Shown here in pieces: positions 9,668-18,247 of a stretch of 48,246 nt of DNA (position 1 is the first letter of the stretch; every line of letters starts with the position of its first letter). The notes under the pieces are model-generated. The model was not told the origin of the DNA, searched no databases, and saw only the letters and a program-made list of their open reading frames with translations. The DNA is from JBBSJT01 sp041691015 (GTDB taxonomy: Bacteria; Chlamydiota; Chlamydiia; Chlamydiales; Parachlamydiaceae). Made by a program: the position numbers and the translations under genes. The stretch is from assembly GCA_041691015.1 (NCBI GenBank), contig JBEPVN010000005.1, positions 1 to 48,246 of the forward strand. Direction: 5' to 3'.

Positions 9668-10261
9668 CTATCTCATACTATCTAGGATGATTTGGGTCTG
9701 GTAATCGATCTCGACGTTGATCAGATCCCCTATTTGACTTTCAGAAAAAGTCGTTGCGCGCAAAGTTTCAGGGATCAAATGCACTGTAAAAATATTTGTT
9801 TCCTTATCGACAAAAACCAATGTCAAACTAACACCGTTTAGGGCCACATACCCCTTTTTAAAAAGATATTTAATAATTTTAGGGTCTGTTTTTAAACTCA
9901 AAACACAATTATTTTCCGTTTTTTCTATTTTCTGAAGGACGGCCGTTCCAAAAATATGACCAGAAAGTATATGTCCGCCTATTTCATCGCCAACTTTAAG
10001 CGAGCGTTCCACGTTTATATTCTGGTTAATTCTGAGGCCCTTTAAATTGGTGATCGCAAGCGTCTCTTCAATCACATCAAAATGGACATGGTCGCTATCG
10101 ATTTTAACGACAGTTAAACAGACGCCATTTATCGAAACACTTGCTCCGATTTCAAGATTTTTCGTTAAATCATCCGGCAATTTGAGTTTTAGTTTTGTAA
10201 GTCCGATAAATTCTTGAGCTTCCTCAACTTTTCCGATCCCTTTGACAATGCCTGTGAACAT
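9668..10261 (-). CDS. ribE: Riboflavin synthase alpha chain
   Basis: Riboflavin synthase dismutates two molecules of 6,7-dimethyl-8-ribityllumazine to riboflavin plus a pyrimidine product that is recycled, the last step of riboflavin synthesis. The 197-residue length is normal. Seen: the start MFTGIVKGIGKV, two lumazine-binding half-repeats, GASVSINGVCLTV in the first and GYVALNGVSLTL in the second, the linker GGHILSGHIFGTA, and VHLIPETLRATTF near the end. The linker and the last motif resemble the E. coli enzyme (GHIMTTA, VHLIPETL) more than the VDG form of many other bacteria. It stands alone, with no other rib gene in the window. It is divergent from the PpiD-like gene. Confidence 0.95.
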   Translation of the reverse strand: MFTGIVKGIGKVEEAQEFIGLTKLKLKLPDDLTKNLEIGASVSINGVCLTVVKIDSDHVHFDVIEETLAITNLKGLRINQNINVERSLKVGDEIGGHILSGHIFGTAVLQKIEKTENNCVLSLKTDPKIIKYLFKKGYVALNGVSLTLVFVDKETNIFTVHLIPETLRATTFSESQIGDLINVEIDYQTQIILDSMR

Positions 10262-10357
10262 AAAACCTATATTAAATAAAAATTTTGATTTTAAGTATAC
10301 CAGACAAAAGGATAATTAAAAAAGCTGCAATTGCATAAAAAACTTCTAAAAAATGGT

Positions 10358-10386
10358 TTGTTGTAAAGCTCGAATTTTGATACGAT
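10358..10386 (+). promoter_or_regulatory. Candidate sigma-70-type promoter
   Basis: TTGTTG at 10358-10363 and TACGAT at 10381-10386 are separated by 17 bases. They lie about 50 bases upstream of the ATG at 10439, in the intergenic region between ribE and the PpiD-like gene. It would drive the PpiD-like/CBM9-like/gcvT run. This is pattern matching only. Confidence 0.42.
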
Positions 10387-10438
10387 AAGTTTTTATTTTT
10401 TGACTTTAGCCCTTATTTTTCCAGGAGATTTCAAAGTT

Positions 10439-12784
10439 ATGCTTCACATTTTTCGCAAATACCAAAGCTATATTTATCTTGTTGTCACAATCGTCATCAT
10501 GATTTCATTTTCCTTTTTTGGAACTTATAACTCAATTGTTTCAAATCCGGTCCGCGACCAGGTCGTGTTCACGGCAGTTGACGGTGAAAATATCCGAAGA
10601 AGCGATCTTGATGAAATGGTAATGTTCATCAGTACCGATAATCATGATAAGCAGTTGTTTGGCGGAGCGTGGGGGCCTAACTTTTTAAACGATGGCGTCA
10701 TCAGAAAAAATTTGCTCGAGACCGGCCTTGCAAATGTTTTGGCAGCATCTTACCTCGCCGATTTAAAACCTGATTTAGAAAGCCGCCTCCAAAAAGAAAA
10801 AGCTTATGTGCCGTATGCTCATCCTCAGGCTAAATTTATCTCACAAGAGTTTGTCTGGTCCATTTATGCGCCAGAACTTAGCGAAAATTTTAAAGCCCTA
10901 AGGAACCTTCCTAATTCTCATTCAGAAACAGCATTTGAAACAAGATCAAAACTTTTCTTAAACGAAATGGCTTTCCCATCCTACTATCAGCACTCCGTCC
11001 TCAATTCACAGGAAAAACAATTTAAATCACTTCCTCATGATGAAAGATTGGATCATTCGGATTTGTCGCTTTTTGGTTATCACACAATTGAAGATTGGTT
11101 CGGTCCCCGCTTTATCAGGCTTTCAGCGCAATTTTTGATCAATGCGGCAAAGATTGCAGAGCAAAAAGGGTATAAAGTCACAAAAGAAGAAGCGCTTGCA
11201 GATTTACTCCGTAACTCTCAAATTAGCTACGGCCAAAACATTAATAATCCAAAGATAGGAGTTGTTAATAGCAACGAATATTACAACGAGCAATTGCGTA
11301 TCCTAGGCATGGATCAAAATCAGGCGATTAAAATTTGGTCGCAAGTGTTGCTATTTAGAAAAATGTTCCACGATGTTGGTAATGCCGTTTTTGTCGATCC
11401 GTTGATTTACCAAAACTTTAGTGAATTTGCAAATGAATCTATTGAAGGGGATTTTTACAATCTTCCAAAAGAATTGCAATTTGCGGATTATTCCACCTTG
11501 CAAAAATTTGAAAGCTATTTGGATGCTGTGACAAAACGTTCTCTCGAAGAGGCAAAAAGCTTGAAATTGCCTGAAAAATTTCTAACAGCACAAGAAGTTT
11601 CAAGAAGAAATCCAGAACTTGTACAAAAACGCTATTTCGTTAAGCTTAAAGAAGCAAATAAGAACCAACTTGGTTCAAAAGTTTCTTTAAAGGAAACATG
11701 GAATTTTGAAGCAAACAACTGGGATCTGCTTAAAGAAAAATTCCCTGAACTTGGAATTAAAAAAGCAGATACAAGGGAAGAGCGTTTAGCTGTATTAGAT
11801 AGCTTAGATAACCAGACGCGCTCTAGAATTGATTTTTTTGCAAGAAAAGAAATTGTAGAAACACATCCGGAGTGGCTAGTCCAAGCCCTTGATAAATCAC
11901 GCGAGAGAACGCTTCCTATAGGCATTAGTAAAGCTGGAAATAATGTGATTTTTGAAGGTCTTCAAAATGGAGAGGATTTAATCAAGGAACTAGATAAGAC
12001 TGACATCTCAAGCACTGTGCGTTTTTCTGCAAATGGACAAAATTATTATTTGATTACTGTTTTGGATAAGCCGGCAAATGAAAAAATTTTGACTTTTAAA
12101 GAAGCCAATCAAGCAGGCATTTTGGATGCGTTAGTAGATAAAAAACTAAACGCGCATTACCAGAAACATAAAGAAGAAAAAAATTGGAAATCATTTGAGG
12201 ATTCCAAGATTTCTGTTGCGGATGATTATTATGGCGATCTTTTAAAAGCTATTGCTACAGCCTCTGATGAAAACGAGAAAGCAACAGGCAATCTTTTAGC
12301 TCCTTTTCGCTTTTTTAGTTACATGAAAGAATCTGAAAATCTCCTTAAAAAAGATCCGGCATCCGCAGAAAAAATAATTGCGAAGACTGAAGAGACAGAA
12401 GAGAACAAACTGGCTTCTTCAAAACCATTGAATGACCAATGGAAACTTCAAAAAAATAGCCGTAAATTATCAAGAGGCCAGGATCTGAATTTATCAGAAC
12501 TCTTTAACTTAAAGCCAAATAGCTGGACAGATGTTTTGAAGGCTCCAAATGGAGATATTTCTTTCTTTAATATGAAGGATTTAAGTCAAATGGATGCAGC
12601 GGCAATTTATGAAAAAGTTAAAATCACTCAAAACCTTCTTTCTGATGAGGCACAAAAACATTTCATGAAAAAGGTCGTCGGTGAAATCAAGAATGATCAT
12701 GCGATTTCATTAGACTATTTAAATCAGTCGATCGAAACGATGGATCCTGAAATCCCGAATACCTCTAACATGATGGATAGCTAA
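10439..12784 (+). CDS. PpiD/SurA-like membrane-anchored periplasmic folding protein
   Basis: A 781-residue protein with a short cytoplasmic N-terminus, one transmembrane helix (about residues 11-33, ending SFSFFGTYNS) and a large periplasmic part. The segment just after the helix, VDGENIRRSDLDEMV, has the form of the SurA/PpiD N-terminal chaperone domain. The layout (anchor, SurA_N-like helix region, long helical tail) matches PpiD, which assists folding of secreted and outer-membrane proteins. I could not identify a convincing parvulin prolyl-isomerase motif set, so catalytic activity is uncertain. The ATG at 10439 is preferred because AGGAGA lies upstream; an in-frame TTG at 10400 would add 13 residues before the lysine/arginine-flanked anchor. 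The next gene's ATG follows the stop codon directly. Confidence 0.62.
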   Translation: MLHIFRKYQSYIYLVVTIVIMISFSFFGTYNSIVSNPVRDQVVFTAVDGENIRRSDLDEMVMFISTDNHDKQLFGGAWGPNFLNDGVIRKNLLETGLANVLAASYLADLKPDLESRLQKEKAYVPYAHPQAKFISQEFVWSIYAPELSENFKALRNLPNSHSETAFETRSKLFLNEMAFPSYYQHSVLNSQEKQFKSLPHDERLDHSDLSLFGYHTIEDWFGPRFIRLSAQFLINAAKIAEQKGYKVTKEEALADLLRNSQISYGQNINNPKIGVVNSNEYYNEQLRILGMDQNQAIKIWSQVLLFRKMFHDVGNAVFVDPLIYQNFSEFANESIEGDFYNLPKELQFADYSTLQKFESYLDAVTKRSLEEAKSLKLPEKFLTAQEVSRRNPELVQKRYFVKLKEANKNQLGSKVSLKETWNFEANNWDLLKEKFPELGIKKADTREERLAVLDSLDNQTRSRIDFFARKEIVETHPEWLVQALDKSRERTLPIGISKAGNNVIFEGLQNGEDLIKELDKTDISSTVRFSANGQNYYLITVLDKPANEKILTFKEANQAGILDALVDKKLNAHYQKHKEEKNWKSFEDSKISVADDYYGDLLKAIATASDENEKATGNLLAPFRFFSYMKESENLLKKDPASAEKIIAKTEETEENKLASSKPLNDQWKLQKNSRKLSRGQDLNLSELFNLKPNSWTDVLKAPNGDISFFNMKDLSQMDAAAIYEKVKITQNLLSDEAQKHFMKKVVGEIKNDHAISLDYLNQSIETMDPEIPNTSNMMDS

Positions 12785-13432
12785 ATGTTTGAGCGTGAAG
12801 ACTTTTCGTTATCACCTATCAATTTTTTTCAAATCAGCGCGGATTGTCTTAAATTAAAGGGAAAAGTTACAAGTCTTGCAAAGGCAAAAGGCAATGAATA
12901 TGCATTGCCGGAAACTTCAAGTCTCACGAATGAAGAAAATTTTGCAAGCGTTTTTATGGGTTGGAACGAAGAGGGAATTGAAGTTCAGGTGGTTGTTGAA
13001 AAACCTGTAGAGCATTGTCATTATCCAGAAATTACAAAAGGTGATAGCGTAGAGTTTTTTTTTGATACCCGTGATGTCAAAACATCTGGTTTCAATACCA
13101 GGTTTTGTCATCACTTCTACTTTTTACCAGAAGCTGTGGAGGGGCATATGAAAGGTGAAATCACAAAGTTTCGAACGGAAGATTCTCATGAGCTTTGCGA
13201 TTCAGATGACTTAACTTTGAGAGTGAATAAATCTTCAAAAGGCTATTCACTTCATATTTTTATACCCAAACAATGTCTTCATGGATATGATCCGGATCAG
13301 TTTCAAAGGCTTGGGTTTACCTATAGGATCAATCGGTCAAATGATGAACCGCAGCATTTTTCGGTAGTATCATCCGAATATCAAATTGAACAGCAACCTT
13401 CTCTTTGGAGTAGTTTAAAGCTAAAATCATGA
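12785..13432 (+). CDS. CBM9/DOMON-like beta-sandwich protein
   Basis: This 215-residue protein looks like a carbohydrate-binding-module family 9-like domain. Seen: VFMGWNEEGIEVQVVVEKP, then GDSVEFFFDTRDVK at about residues 84-97 followed by HHFYFLP, and a late FTYRINRSND. The word GDSVEFFFDTRD and the alternating strands are typical of CBM9-like and DOMON-like sandwiches that bind sugars, haem or cell-surface ligands. There is no signal peptide, so it is probably cytoplasmic, which is unusual for a sugar-binding module. Its ATG abuts the stop of the PpiD-like gene and its own stop overlaps the gcvT start by four bases, so all three are translationally coupled. Function unknown. Confidence 0.6.
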   Translation: MFEREDFSLSPINFFQISADCLKLKGKVTSLAKAKGNEYALPETSSLTNEENFASVFMGWNEEGIEVQVVVEKPVEHCHYPEITKGDSVEFFFDTRDVKTSGFNTRFCHHFYFLPEAVEGHMKGEITKFRTEDSHELCDSDDLTLRVNKSSKGYSLHIFIPKQCLHGYDPDQFQRLGFTYRINRSNDEPQHFSVVSSEYQIEQQPSLWSSLKLKS

Positions 13433-14496
13433 AAACTGTCATTTATGATCAACATGTTGCACATCTTGCTAAGATAGTCGATTTTGCAGGATGGGAAATG
13501 CCTTTGCAATATAGTTCCGTGATCAAGGAACATCTCGCGGTGCGTGAACATGTCGGTCTTTTTGATGTCTCACATATGGGAGTTATTCGTGTTTTTGGAA
13601 AAGATGCAGGTAAACTTCTTGATTATCTTTCGACAAATGAAATCTTAAATAAACACGATCACACAGCAACCTATACGGTATGGGCATCTGAAAATGGCGG
13701 TACAGTCGATGATTTAATTGTTTATCGCGAAGATGAACTTCATTATTTTTTAGTCGTCAATGCTTCAAACCGCATGAAAAGCTTAAACCATTTAAAAAAA
13801 TATGCAGAACAGTTTGATGTTCACATTCAGGACCGCTTTAAAGAAGATGGCATTTTAAGCCTTCAAGGGCCAAAATCCTTAAGTTTGATCTCTCCTTTAT
13901 TTTTAGAGGCAAGCCACTTAAAAAAAATGCATTTTGTAACACTTCATTCCCATGGTAAAAAAATTATTGTGGCAAGAACCGGCTACACCGGTGAAATGGG
14001 TTTTGAAATTTATGCTCCAAATGAAGTGATAAAAGAGCTTTTTGATTGGTTTATCAATGAAGGTAAAATTTTCCAATTGGAACTTGCGGGCCTTGGCGCA
14101 AGAGACACTCTACGCCTTGAAAAAGGCTATAGCCTCTATGGACATGAATTGACAGATGATATTTCTCCAAACGAGAGTCTCTCTTCTTGGACGATAAAAT
14201 GGGAGAGGGATTTTGTCGGAAAACAAGCAATGCTAGAACTTGAAAAATCAGGCCTTGCAAGGCATCAGTACGGAGTTATACTCGAAGATAAAGGAATTGC
14301 AAGGATGGGGTTTGAAGTATTTAAAGATGGTCTTTTGATTGGAAGCGTCACTTCGGGGAATTTCTCTCCTAGTTTAAATCAAGCAATAGCAATTGTTTTG
14401 GTCAATCAAAAATTGCATCATGGCGATAGTATCGAGATTAAAATCAGAAACAGCCTTGTTAAAGGGCATGTTACAGCTCTTCCCTTCTTAAAATAG
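13429..14496 (+). CDS. gcvT: Glycine cleavage system T protein (aminomethyltransferase)
   Basis: GcvT takes the aminomethyl group from lipoylated GcvH, passes the methylene to tetrahydrofolate and releases ammonia. The 355-residue length is normal. Seen: near the N-terminus VDFAGWEMPLQYSSV and VGLFDVSHMG, both family signatures; ARTGYTGEMGFEIY in the middle; LGARDTLRLEKGYSLYGHEL with the conserved Arg and Glu; and GSVTSGNFSPSLNQAIA near the end. The start ATG overlaps the stop of the CBM9-like gene (ATGA). gcvH follows 231 bases later, with a long palindrome between them, so expression of gcvT and gcvH may be uncoupled. Confidence 0.96.
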   Translation: MKTVIYDQHVAHLAKIVDFAGWEMPLQYSSVIKEHLAVREHVGLFDVSHMGVIRVFGKDAGKLLDYLSTNEILNKHDHTATYTVWASENGGTVDDLIVYREDELHYFLVVNASNRMKSLNHLKKYAEQFDVHIQDRFKEDGILSLQGPKSLSLISPLFLEASHLKKMHFVTLHSHGKKIIVARTGYTGEMGFEIYAPNEVIKELFDWFINEGKIFQLELAGLGARDTLRLEKGYSLYGHELTDDISPNESLSSWTIKWERDFVGKQAMLELEKSGLARHQYGVILEDKGIARMGFEVFKDGLLIGSVTSGNFSPSLNQAIAIVLVNQKLHHGDSIEIKIRNSLVKGHVTALPFLK

Positions 14497-14522
14497 ATTA
14501 CTGAAGTGACACGAAGGTCCGG

Positions 14523-14612
14523 GCCTGATCCCTTTTCATGGGTTATTTTTTCTAAAGTCCGTAACGAAGTTATGGACTTTAGAAAAAATAACCCTTGAAA
14601 AAGGATCCAGGT
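14523..14612. repeat. Long imperfect intergenic palindrome (gcvT-gcvH)
   Basis: Two arms of about 43 bases (14523-14565 and 14569-14612) are complementary with a few mismatches and a 3-base loop. The inner part GGGTTATTTTTTCTAAAGTC is perfectly mirrored. It begins about 26 bases after the gcvT stop. Transcribed, it would form a very stable hairpin that could terminate or attenuate transcription between gcvT and gcvH. Its sequence is not shared with the other palindromes of the window. Confidence 0.8.
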
Positions 14613-14727
14613 CCTCTTCAAAGGGAAAAAAATCTGTTATTATTTGTCAATCAGAAGCTTTTTTCATTTTTTTCTGTAAAGAAGAGTCCATTTTGTCTAT
14701 ATTTAATTTAAAAGAGGGCAACTGAAT

Positions 14728-15084
14728 ATGAAATATACAAAAACACATGAATGGATCATGCAAGAGGGAAATATTGGGACTGTAGGCGTTACAGAATATG
14801 CTCAAAAAGAGCTTGGCGATATTGTTTATGTGGAATTGCCAAAATTGCAGTCCAAAATTAATCTTGGGGATGATGTAGCTGTTTTGGAATCGACGAAAGC
14901 TGCGGCAGACATCTATTCGCCAGTTAGTGGAACCATTATAGAGGTCAATCAGGAGCTTGTTCAAAATGCAGGTCTTATTAATACTTCTCCTGAAAAACAA
15001 GGCTGGATTTTCAAAATCGAGCTTGCAAACATCGATGAACTGAAAAATTTGATGAATGAAGCTGAATATAAAACAAAAAACTAG
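14728..15084 (+). CDS. gcvH: Glycine cleavage system H protein
   Basis: GcvH is the lipoyl-carrying shuttle protein of the glycine cleavage system. The 118-residue protein shows the family start YTKTHEWI, the VGVTEYAQKELGDIVYVELP segment, and the lipoylation site ESTKAAADIYSP with Lys57 as the predicted attachment residue. A GAGGG lies upstream of the ATG. Its stop is seven bases before the preferred gcvPA start. Pathogenic Chlamydia keep a GcvH near nqr genes without the rest of the pathway; here the T and P proteins are present as well. Confidence 0.96.
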   Translation: MKYTKTHEWIMQEGNIGTVGVTEYAQKELGDIVYVELPKLQSKINLGDDVAVLESTKAAADIYSPVSGTIIEVNQELVQNAGLINTSPEKQGWIFKIELANIDELKNLMNEAEYKTKN

Positions 15085-15091
15085 AGAGTTT

Positions 15092-16432
15092 ATGGATTTT
15101 ATTTCAAACAAGGAATTTCAAAATCAGGAAATGTTAAAAACAATCGGTGTTCAAAGCGTCGAAGAGCTTTTTTCATCTATTCCTGAAAAATTAAGAAAGC
15201 CAAAACTTCAAATTGATGATGGGATTTCAGAATATGAAGGAATTTTGTCTATGAAGTCCTTGGCTGCAAAAAACAGCTTTCCGGAATATCAAAATTACCT
15301 TGGAGGCGGAGCATACGAGCATCATGTTCCAGCTATTATCCCATCCATTTGCAGCAAGGCTGAATTTTTAACAGCTTATACGCCCTATCAGCCGGAAACA
15401 TCCCAAGGAATGCTTCAGATAATTTTTGAGTTTCAATCAGCAATTTGTGCCCTGACCGGCATGGATGTCTCAAATGCCTCCCTTTACGATGGAGCGTCAG
15501 CTTCTGCTGAAAGCTTGCTCATGGCCTTACGGATCAACAAAGAGCGAAATAAAGTGCTGATAGCAGAAAGCGTTCATCCTCATTATAGAGCAGTCATAGA
15601 ACAATATCTTTGCAGCCATGGAACAAAAATTGAACTGATTCCTTCTTTAGAGGACGGAACGCTTGATTTAGAGCGATTTAATACAATGATAGATGATCAA
15701 ACAGTTGCTGTATTATTACAATACCCTAATTTTTTTGGGGTCGTAGACAATGCTGAAATAGTTTTCAAAAAGGCGAAGGAGTTCGGCGCTTTAAGTATTA
15801 TTTCAGCAAATCCCTTAGTATATGGACTCTACAAAAATGCGAATGAGCTTTCTGCTGATATCGCAGTTGGCGACTGTCAACCTTTTGGGCTTCCCTTGCA
15901 ATTTGGGGGTCCCTACGTTGGCTACATGGCATGCAGAAATGAATTAGTCAGACAAATGCCAGGAAGAATTGTTGGAGAAACAGTGGATACAAAAGGAAGG
16001 CGCGGATTCGTGCTTACGCTCCAAGCAAGAGAGCAGCATATCAGACGTGAAAAGGCAACTTCCAATATTTGTACGAATCAAGCGCTAGCTGCACTTAGCG
16101 CACTTATCGGTATTCTCTGGTATGGTCAAAAAGGCGTCTATGAACTTAGCCTGACAAATTATCAGCGAACAGCTTATCTAAGAGAAAATTTACAAAAAAT
16201 ATCCGGCATATCAGTTACAAGCAGCGATGCTTTTTTTAACGAATTTGTGGTTCGATTTGATGGTGACATCACAACTATCATAAAAAAATTCAGAGAAAAT
16301 AAAATAGAGCCCGGTGTTTTGCTTAAATCCTATTATCCAAAATTAGATAAGCACCTCCTTGTTGCTGTAACCGAAACTAAAAGCATTGAAGAGCTGGATC
16401 GTTATTTAAAAATTGCAAGGGGGCAAATTTGA
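15092..16432 (+). CDS. gcvPA: Glycine dehydrogenase (decarboxylating) subunit 1
   Basis: This is the N-terminal half of the split P-protein, which with GcvPB decarboxylates glycine and loads the aminomethyl group onto GcvH. Seen: FLGGGAYEHH-type segment (here YLGGGAYEHHVPAII), TPYQPETSQGMLQIIFEFQS, the NASLYDGASASAES motif, and QFGGPYVGYMA, all typical of GcvPA. Length is 446 residues from the ATG at 15092, which lies seven bases past the gcvH stop. An alternative ATG at 15056 would overlap gcvH by 29 bases and add a lysine-rich leader not typical of the family. The stop overlaps the gcvPB start. Confidence 0.95.
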   Translation: MDFISNKEFQNQEMLKTIGVQSVEELFSSIPEKLRKPKLQIDDGISEYEGILSMKSLAAKNSFPEYQNYLGGGAYEHHVPAIIPSICSKAEFLTAYTPYQPETSQGMLQIIFEFQSAICALTGMDVSNASLYDGASASAESLLMALRINKERNKVLIAESVHPHYRAVIEQYLCSHGTKIELIPSLEDGTLDLERFNTMIDDQTVAVLLQYPNFFGVVDNAEIVFKKAKEFGALSIISANPLVYGLYKNANELSADIAVGDCQPFGLPLQFGGPYVGYMACRNELVRQMPGRIVGETVDTKGRRGFVLTLQAREQHIRREKATSNICTNQALAALSALIGILWYGQKGVYELSLTNYQRTAYLRENLQKISGISVTSSDAFFNEFVVRFDGDITTIIKKFRENKIEPGVLLKSYYPKLDKHLLVAVTETKSIEELDRYLKIARGQI

Positions 16433-17865
16433 CTAAAACTATTTTTGAAAAATCAGAGCGCGATCAACATGCTTACAGCCTGCCAAAAAACTCTTCTGCA
16501 TTTGAAAAATTTCATCCTCAAAATGAACTTTTACGAAAAGAGCCTTTAAATTTACCTGGAATTTCAGAAATTAACCTCACACGTCATTTTAATGAATTGG
16601 CAAGACGCAATGTGGGCATTGATAATCAATTTTATCCACTTGGCAGCTGTACCATGAAATTTAATCCACGAGTAAATGAGCTATGTGCAAGCTTGGATGG
16701 TTTTACAAAAACGCATCCGCTTGCGCCCGATTTTTCAGTGCAAGGCAACTTACAGCTTATTTTTGAGCTTACCGAAATGTTATGTAAAGTCTCTGGAATG
16801 ACTGCCGGGACTCTTTTACCAAATGCTGGAGCTCAAGGAGAATTTGTCGGGATTCGCATGATTGCTGAGTATCATAAAAAGCTACATCAAGAGATGAGAA
16901 ACGAAATTTTAATTCCAGATGATGCCCATGGAACAAATCCTGCAACTGCAAAAATGGCAGGATATAATGTGGTTTCCATCAGAACTTGCAAAAATGGCGA
17001 GCTCGATTTGGATCACTTAAGAAGTTTGGTTTCAGAAAAAACAGCCGGTCTTATGTTGACAAATCCTACAACACTTGGGCTTTTTAGCACAAATATTTTG
17101 GAAATTTCAAAAATTGTGCACGATAAGGGCGGTCTTCTTTACTACGATGGCGCGAATTTAAACGCCATATTAAATATCGCGTATCCAGCAGACATGGGTT
17201 TTGATGTGATGCATATGAATTTGCACAAAACTTTTTCGACCCCGCATGGGGGAGGGGGGCCAGGTTGTGGACCTGTTCTTTGCAATGATAAATTAAAATC
17301 ATTTTTACCGGTTCCTCGAGTGGAAAAAACGCCTAAAGGGTATGTTCTTAAAATGGATGCTGAAAATAGCATCGGAAAAATAGCTTCATTTCATGGAAAT
17401 TTCGGGATTTACTTAAGGGCCTATATTTATATGAAACTACACGGCAATTATGGTTTATACCGCATAGCAGAGCAAGCGGTACTCAACGCAAATTATCTAA
17501 AAACTAAGATCAGTTCGTTGTTTACGGTTCCTTTTAAACAACATTGCATGCATGAATTTGTGGTTCAAGCGGATAATTATTTGGAAGAGGGTGTAAAAGC
17601 TTTGGATATTGCAAAACGTCTCTTAGATTATGGCATCCATGCCCCGACGATTTATTTTCCATTAATCATAAAAGAATGTCTTTTGATTGAGCCTACAGAA
17701 AGTGAATCAAAAAACACTCTGGATGCGTTTATTCTAGCCCTTGAATGTATTGTAAAAGAGATTCAGGAAAATAAAGACCTCGTGTTGCAGGCCCCATCTA
17801 CAATGCCAGTTACTAGGTTGAACGAGACACTTGCCGCAAAAAACCCGATCCTAAAATGCAGCTAG
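16429..17865 (+). CDS. gcvPB: Glycine dehydrogenase (decarboxylating) subunit 2
   Basis: GcvPB carries the pyridoxal phosphate of the split P-protein. Seen: FYPLGSCTMKFNPR, HGTNPATAKMAGY, and the PLP-lysine motif MNLHKTFSTPHGGGGPG with Lys267. The 478-residue length is normal. The start is a TTG at 16429 that overlaps the gcvPA stop (TTGA) and has an AAGGGGG ribosome-binding site just upstream; the N-terminal residues match the family, which supports this start. The TAG stop at 17863-17865 is part of the CTAG that begins the following palindromic element. Lipoamide dehydrogenase (L-protein) is not in the window. Confidence 0.95.
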   Translation: MTKTIFEKSERDQHAYSLPKNSSAFEKFHPQNELLRKEPLNLPGISEINLTRHFNELARRNVGIDNQFYPLGSCTMKFNPRVNELCASLDGFTKTHPLAPDFSVQGNLQLIFELTEMLCKVSGMTAGTLLPNAGAQGEFVGIRMIAEYHKKLHQEMRNEILIPDDAHGTNPATAKMAGYNVVSIRTCKNGELDLDHLRSLVSEKTAGLMLTNPTTLGLFSTNILEISKIVHDKGGLLYYDGANLNAILNIAYPADMGFDVMHMNLHKTFSTPHGGGGPGCGPVLCNDKLKSFLPVPRVEKTPKGYVLKMDAENSIGKIASFHGNFGIYLRAYIYMKLHGNYGLYRIAEQAVLNANYLKTKISSLFTVPFKQHCMHEFVVQADNYLEEGVKALDIAKRLLDYGIHAPTIYFPLIIKECLLIEPTESESKNTLDAFILALECIVKEIQENKDLVLQAPSTMPVTRLNETLAAKNPILKCS

Positions 17866-18243
17866 TACACTGTAAGGGTCACAGCTATATTTTTTTACCA
17901 CAGAGACCACAGACTCGACTTATGTGATTTTTTCTTTTTTGCATCTTTTTTATCTCATTTTGTAGCCCACACCTGCATTTTAACGTCGCTTCGCTTTGGT
18001 TAAAATTTGGTATGGGCTACAAAATGAGATAAAAATGATACAAAAAAGAAAAAATTCAAAATCGAAATAGAGAGCTCAAAGTGTAAAGAAAAAGACATTC
18101 AATGAACCGTATCTCTTGATCTCTGTGGTAAAAAAACTTAGTATTAATCCTAATTCAAAAGAAATAGAATAGTCTATTACATCTTTTAACAAACAATAAA
18201 TGTTAGAATAATATAAGTAAATTTACATTTGACAGTGAACTAG
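17862..18243. repeat. Long palindromic element a, CTAGTACACTGTAAGG end
   Basis: This region fills the gap between gcvPB and the DUF2156 gene. It starts with CTAGTACACTGTAAGG, the same end sequence as the element at 23740-23909, and finishes with an imperfect mirror, ACAGTGAACTAG. Inside are inverted arms: TTTTTTACCACAGAG at about 17891-17905 against CTCTGTGGTAAAAAA at 18121-18135, and a core of two 57-base arms (about 17928-17984 and 17999-18055) with a 14-base loop. The core includes ATCTCATTTTGTAGCCCA and its complement. The right side carries about 95 extra bases without a partner. No coding frame is supported. One 20-base core word recurs at 48177-48196. Confidence 0.75.
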
Positions 18244-18247
18244 ATAT

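Noticed and set aside
10400..10438. Upstream TTG start for the PpiD-like protein
   Set aside because: It would add 13 residues before the basic-flanked anchor; the ATG at 10439 has an AGGAGA upstream and gives a normal signal-anchor.
14647..15111. Open frame of 154 codons on the minus strand across gcvH
   Set aside because: It is fully antisense to a clear gcvH, its product is a low-complexity Phe/Ile-rich sequence, and it has no upstream gene context.
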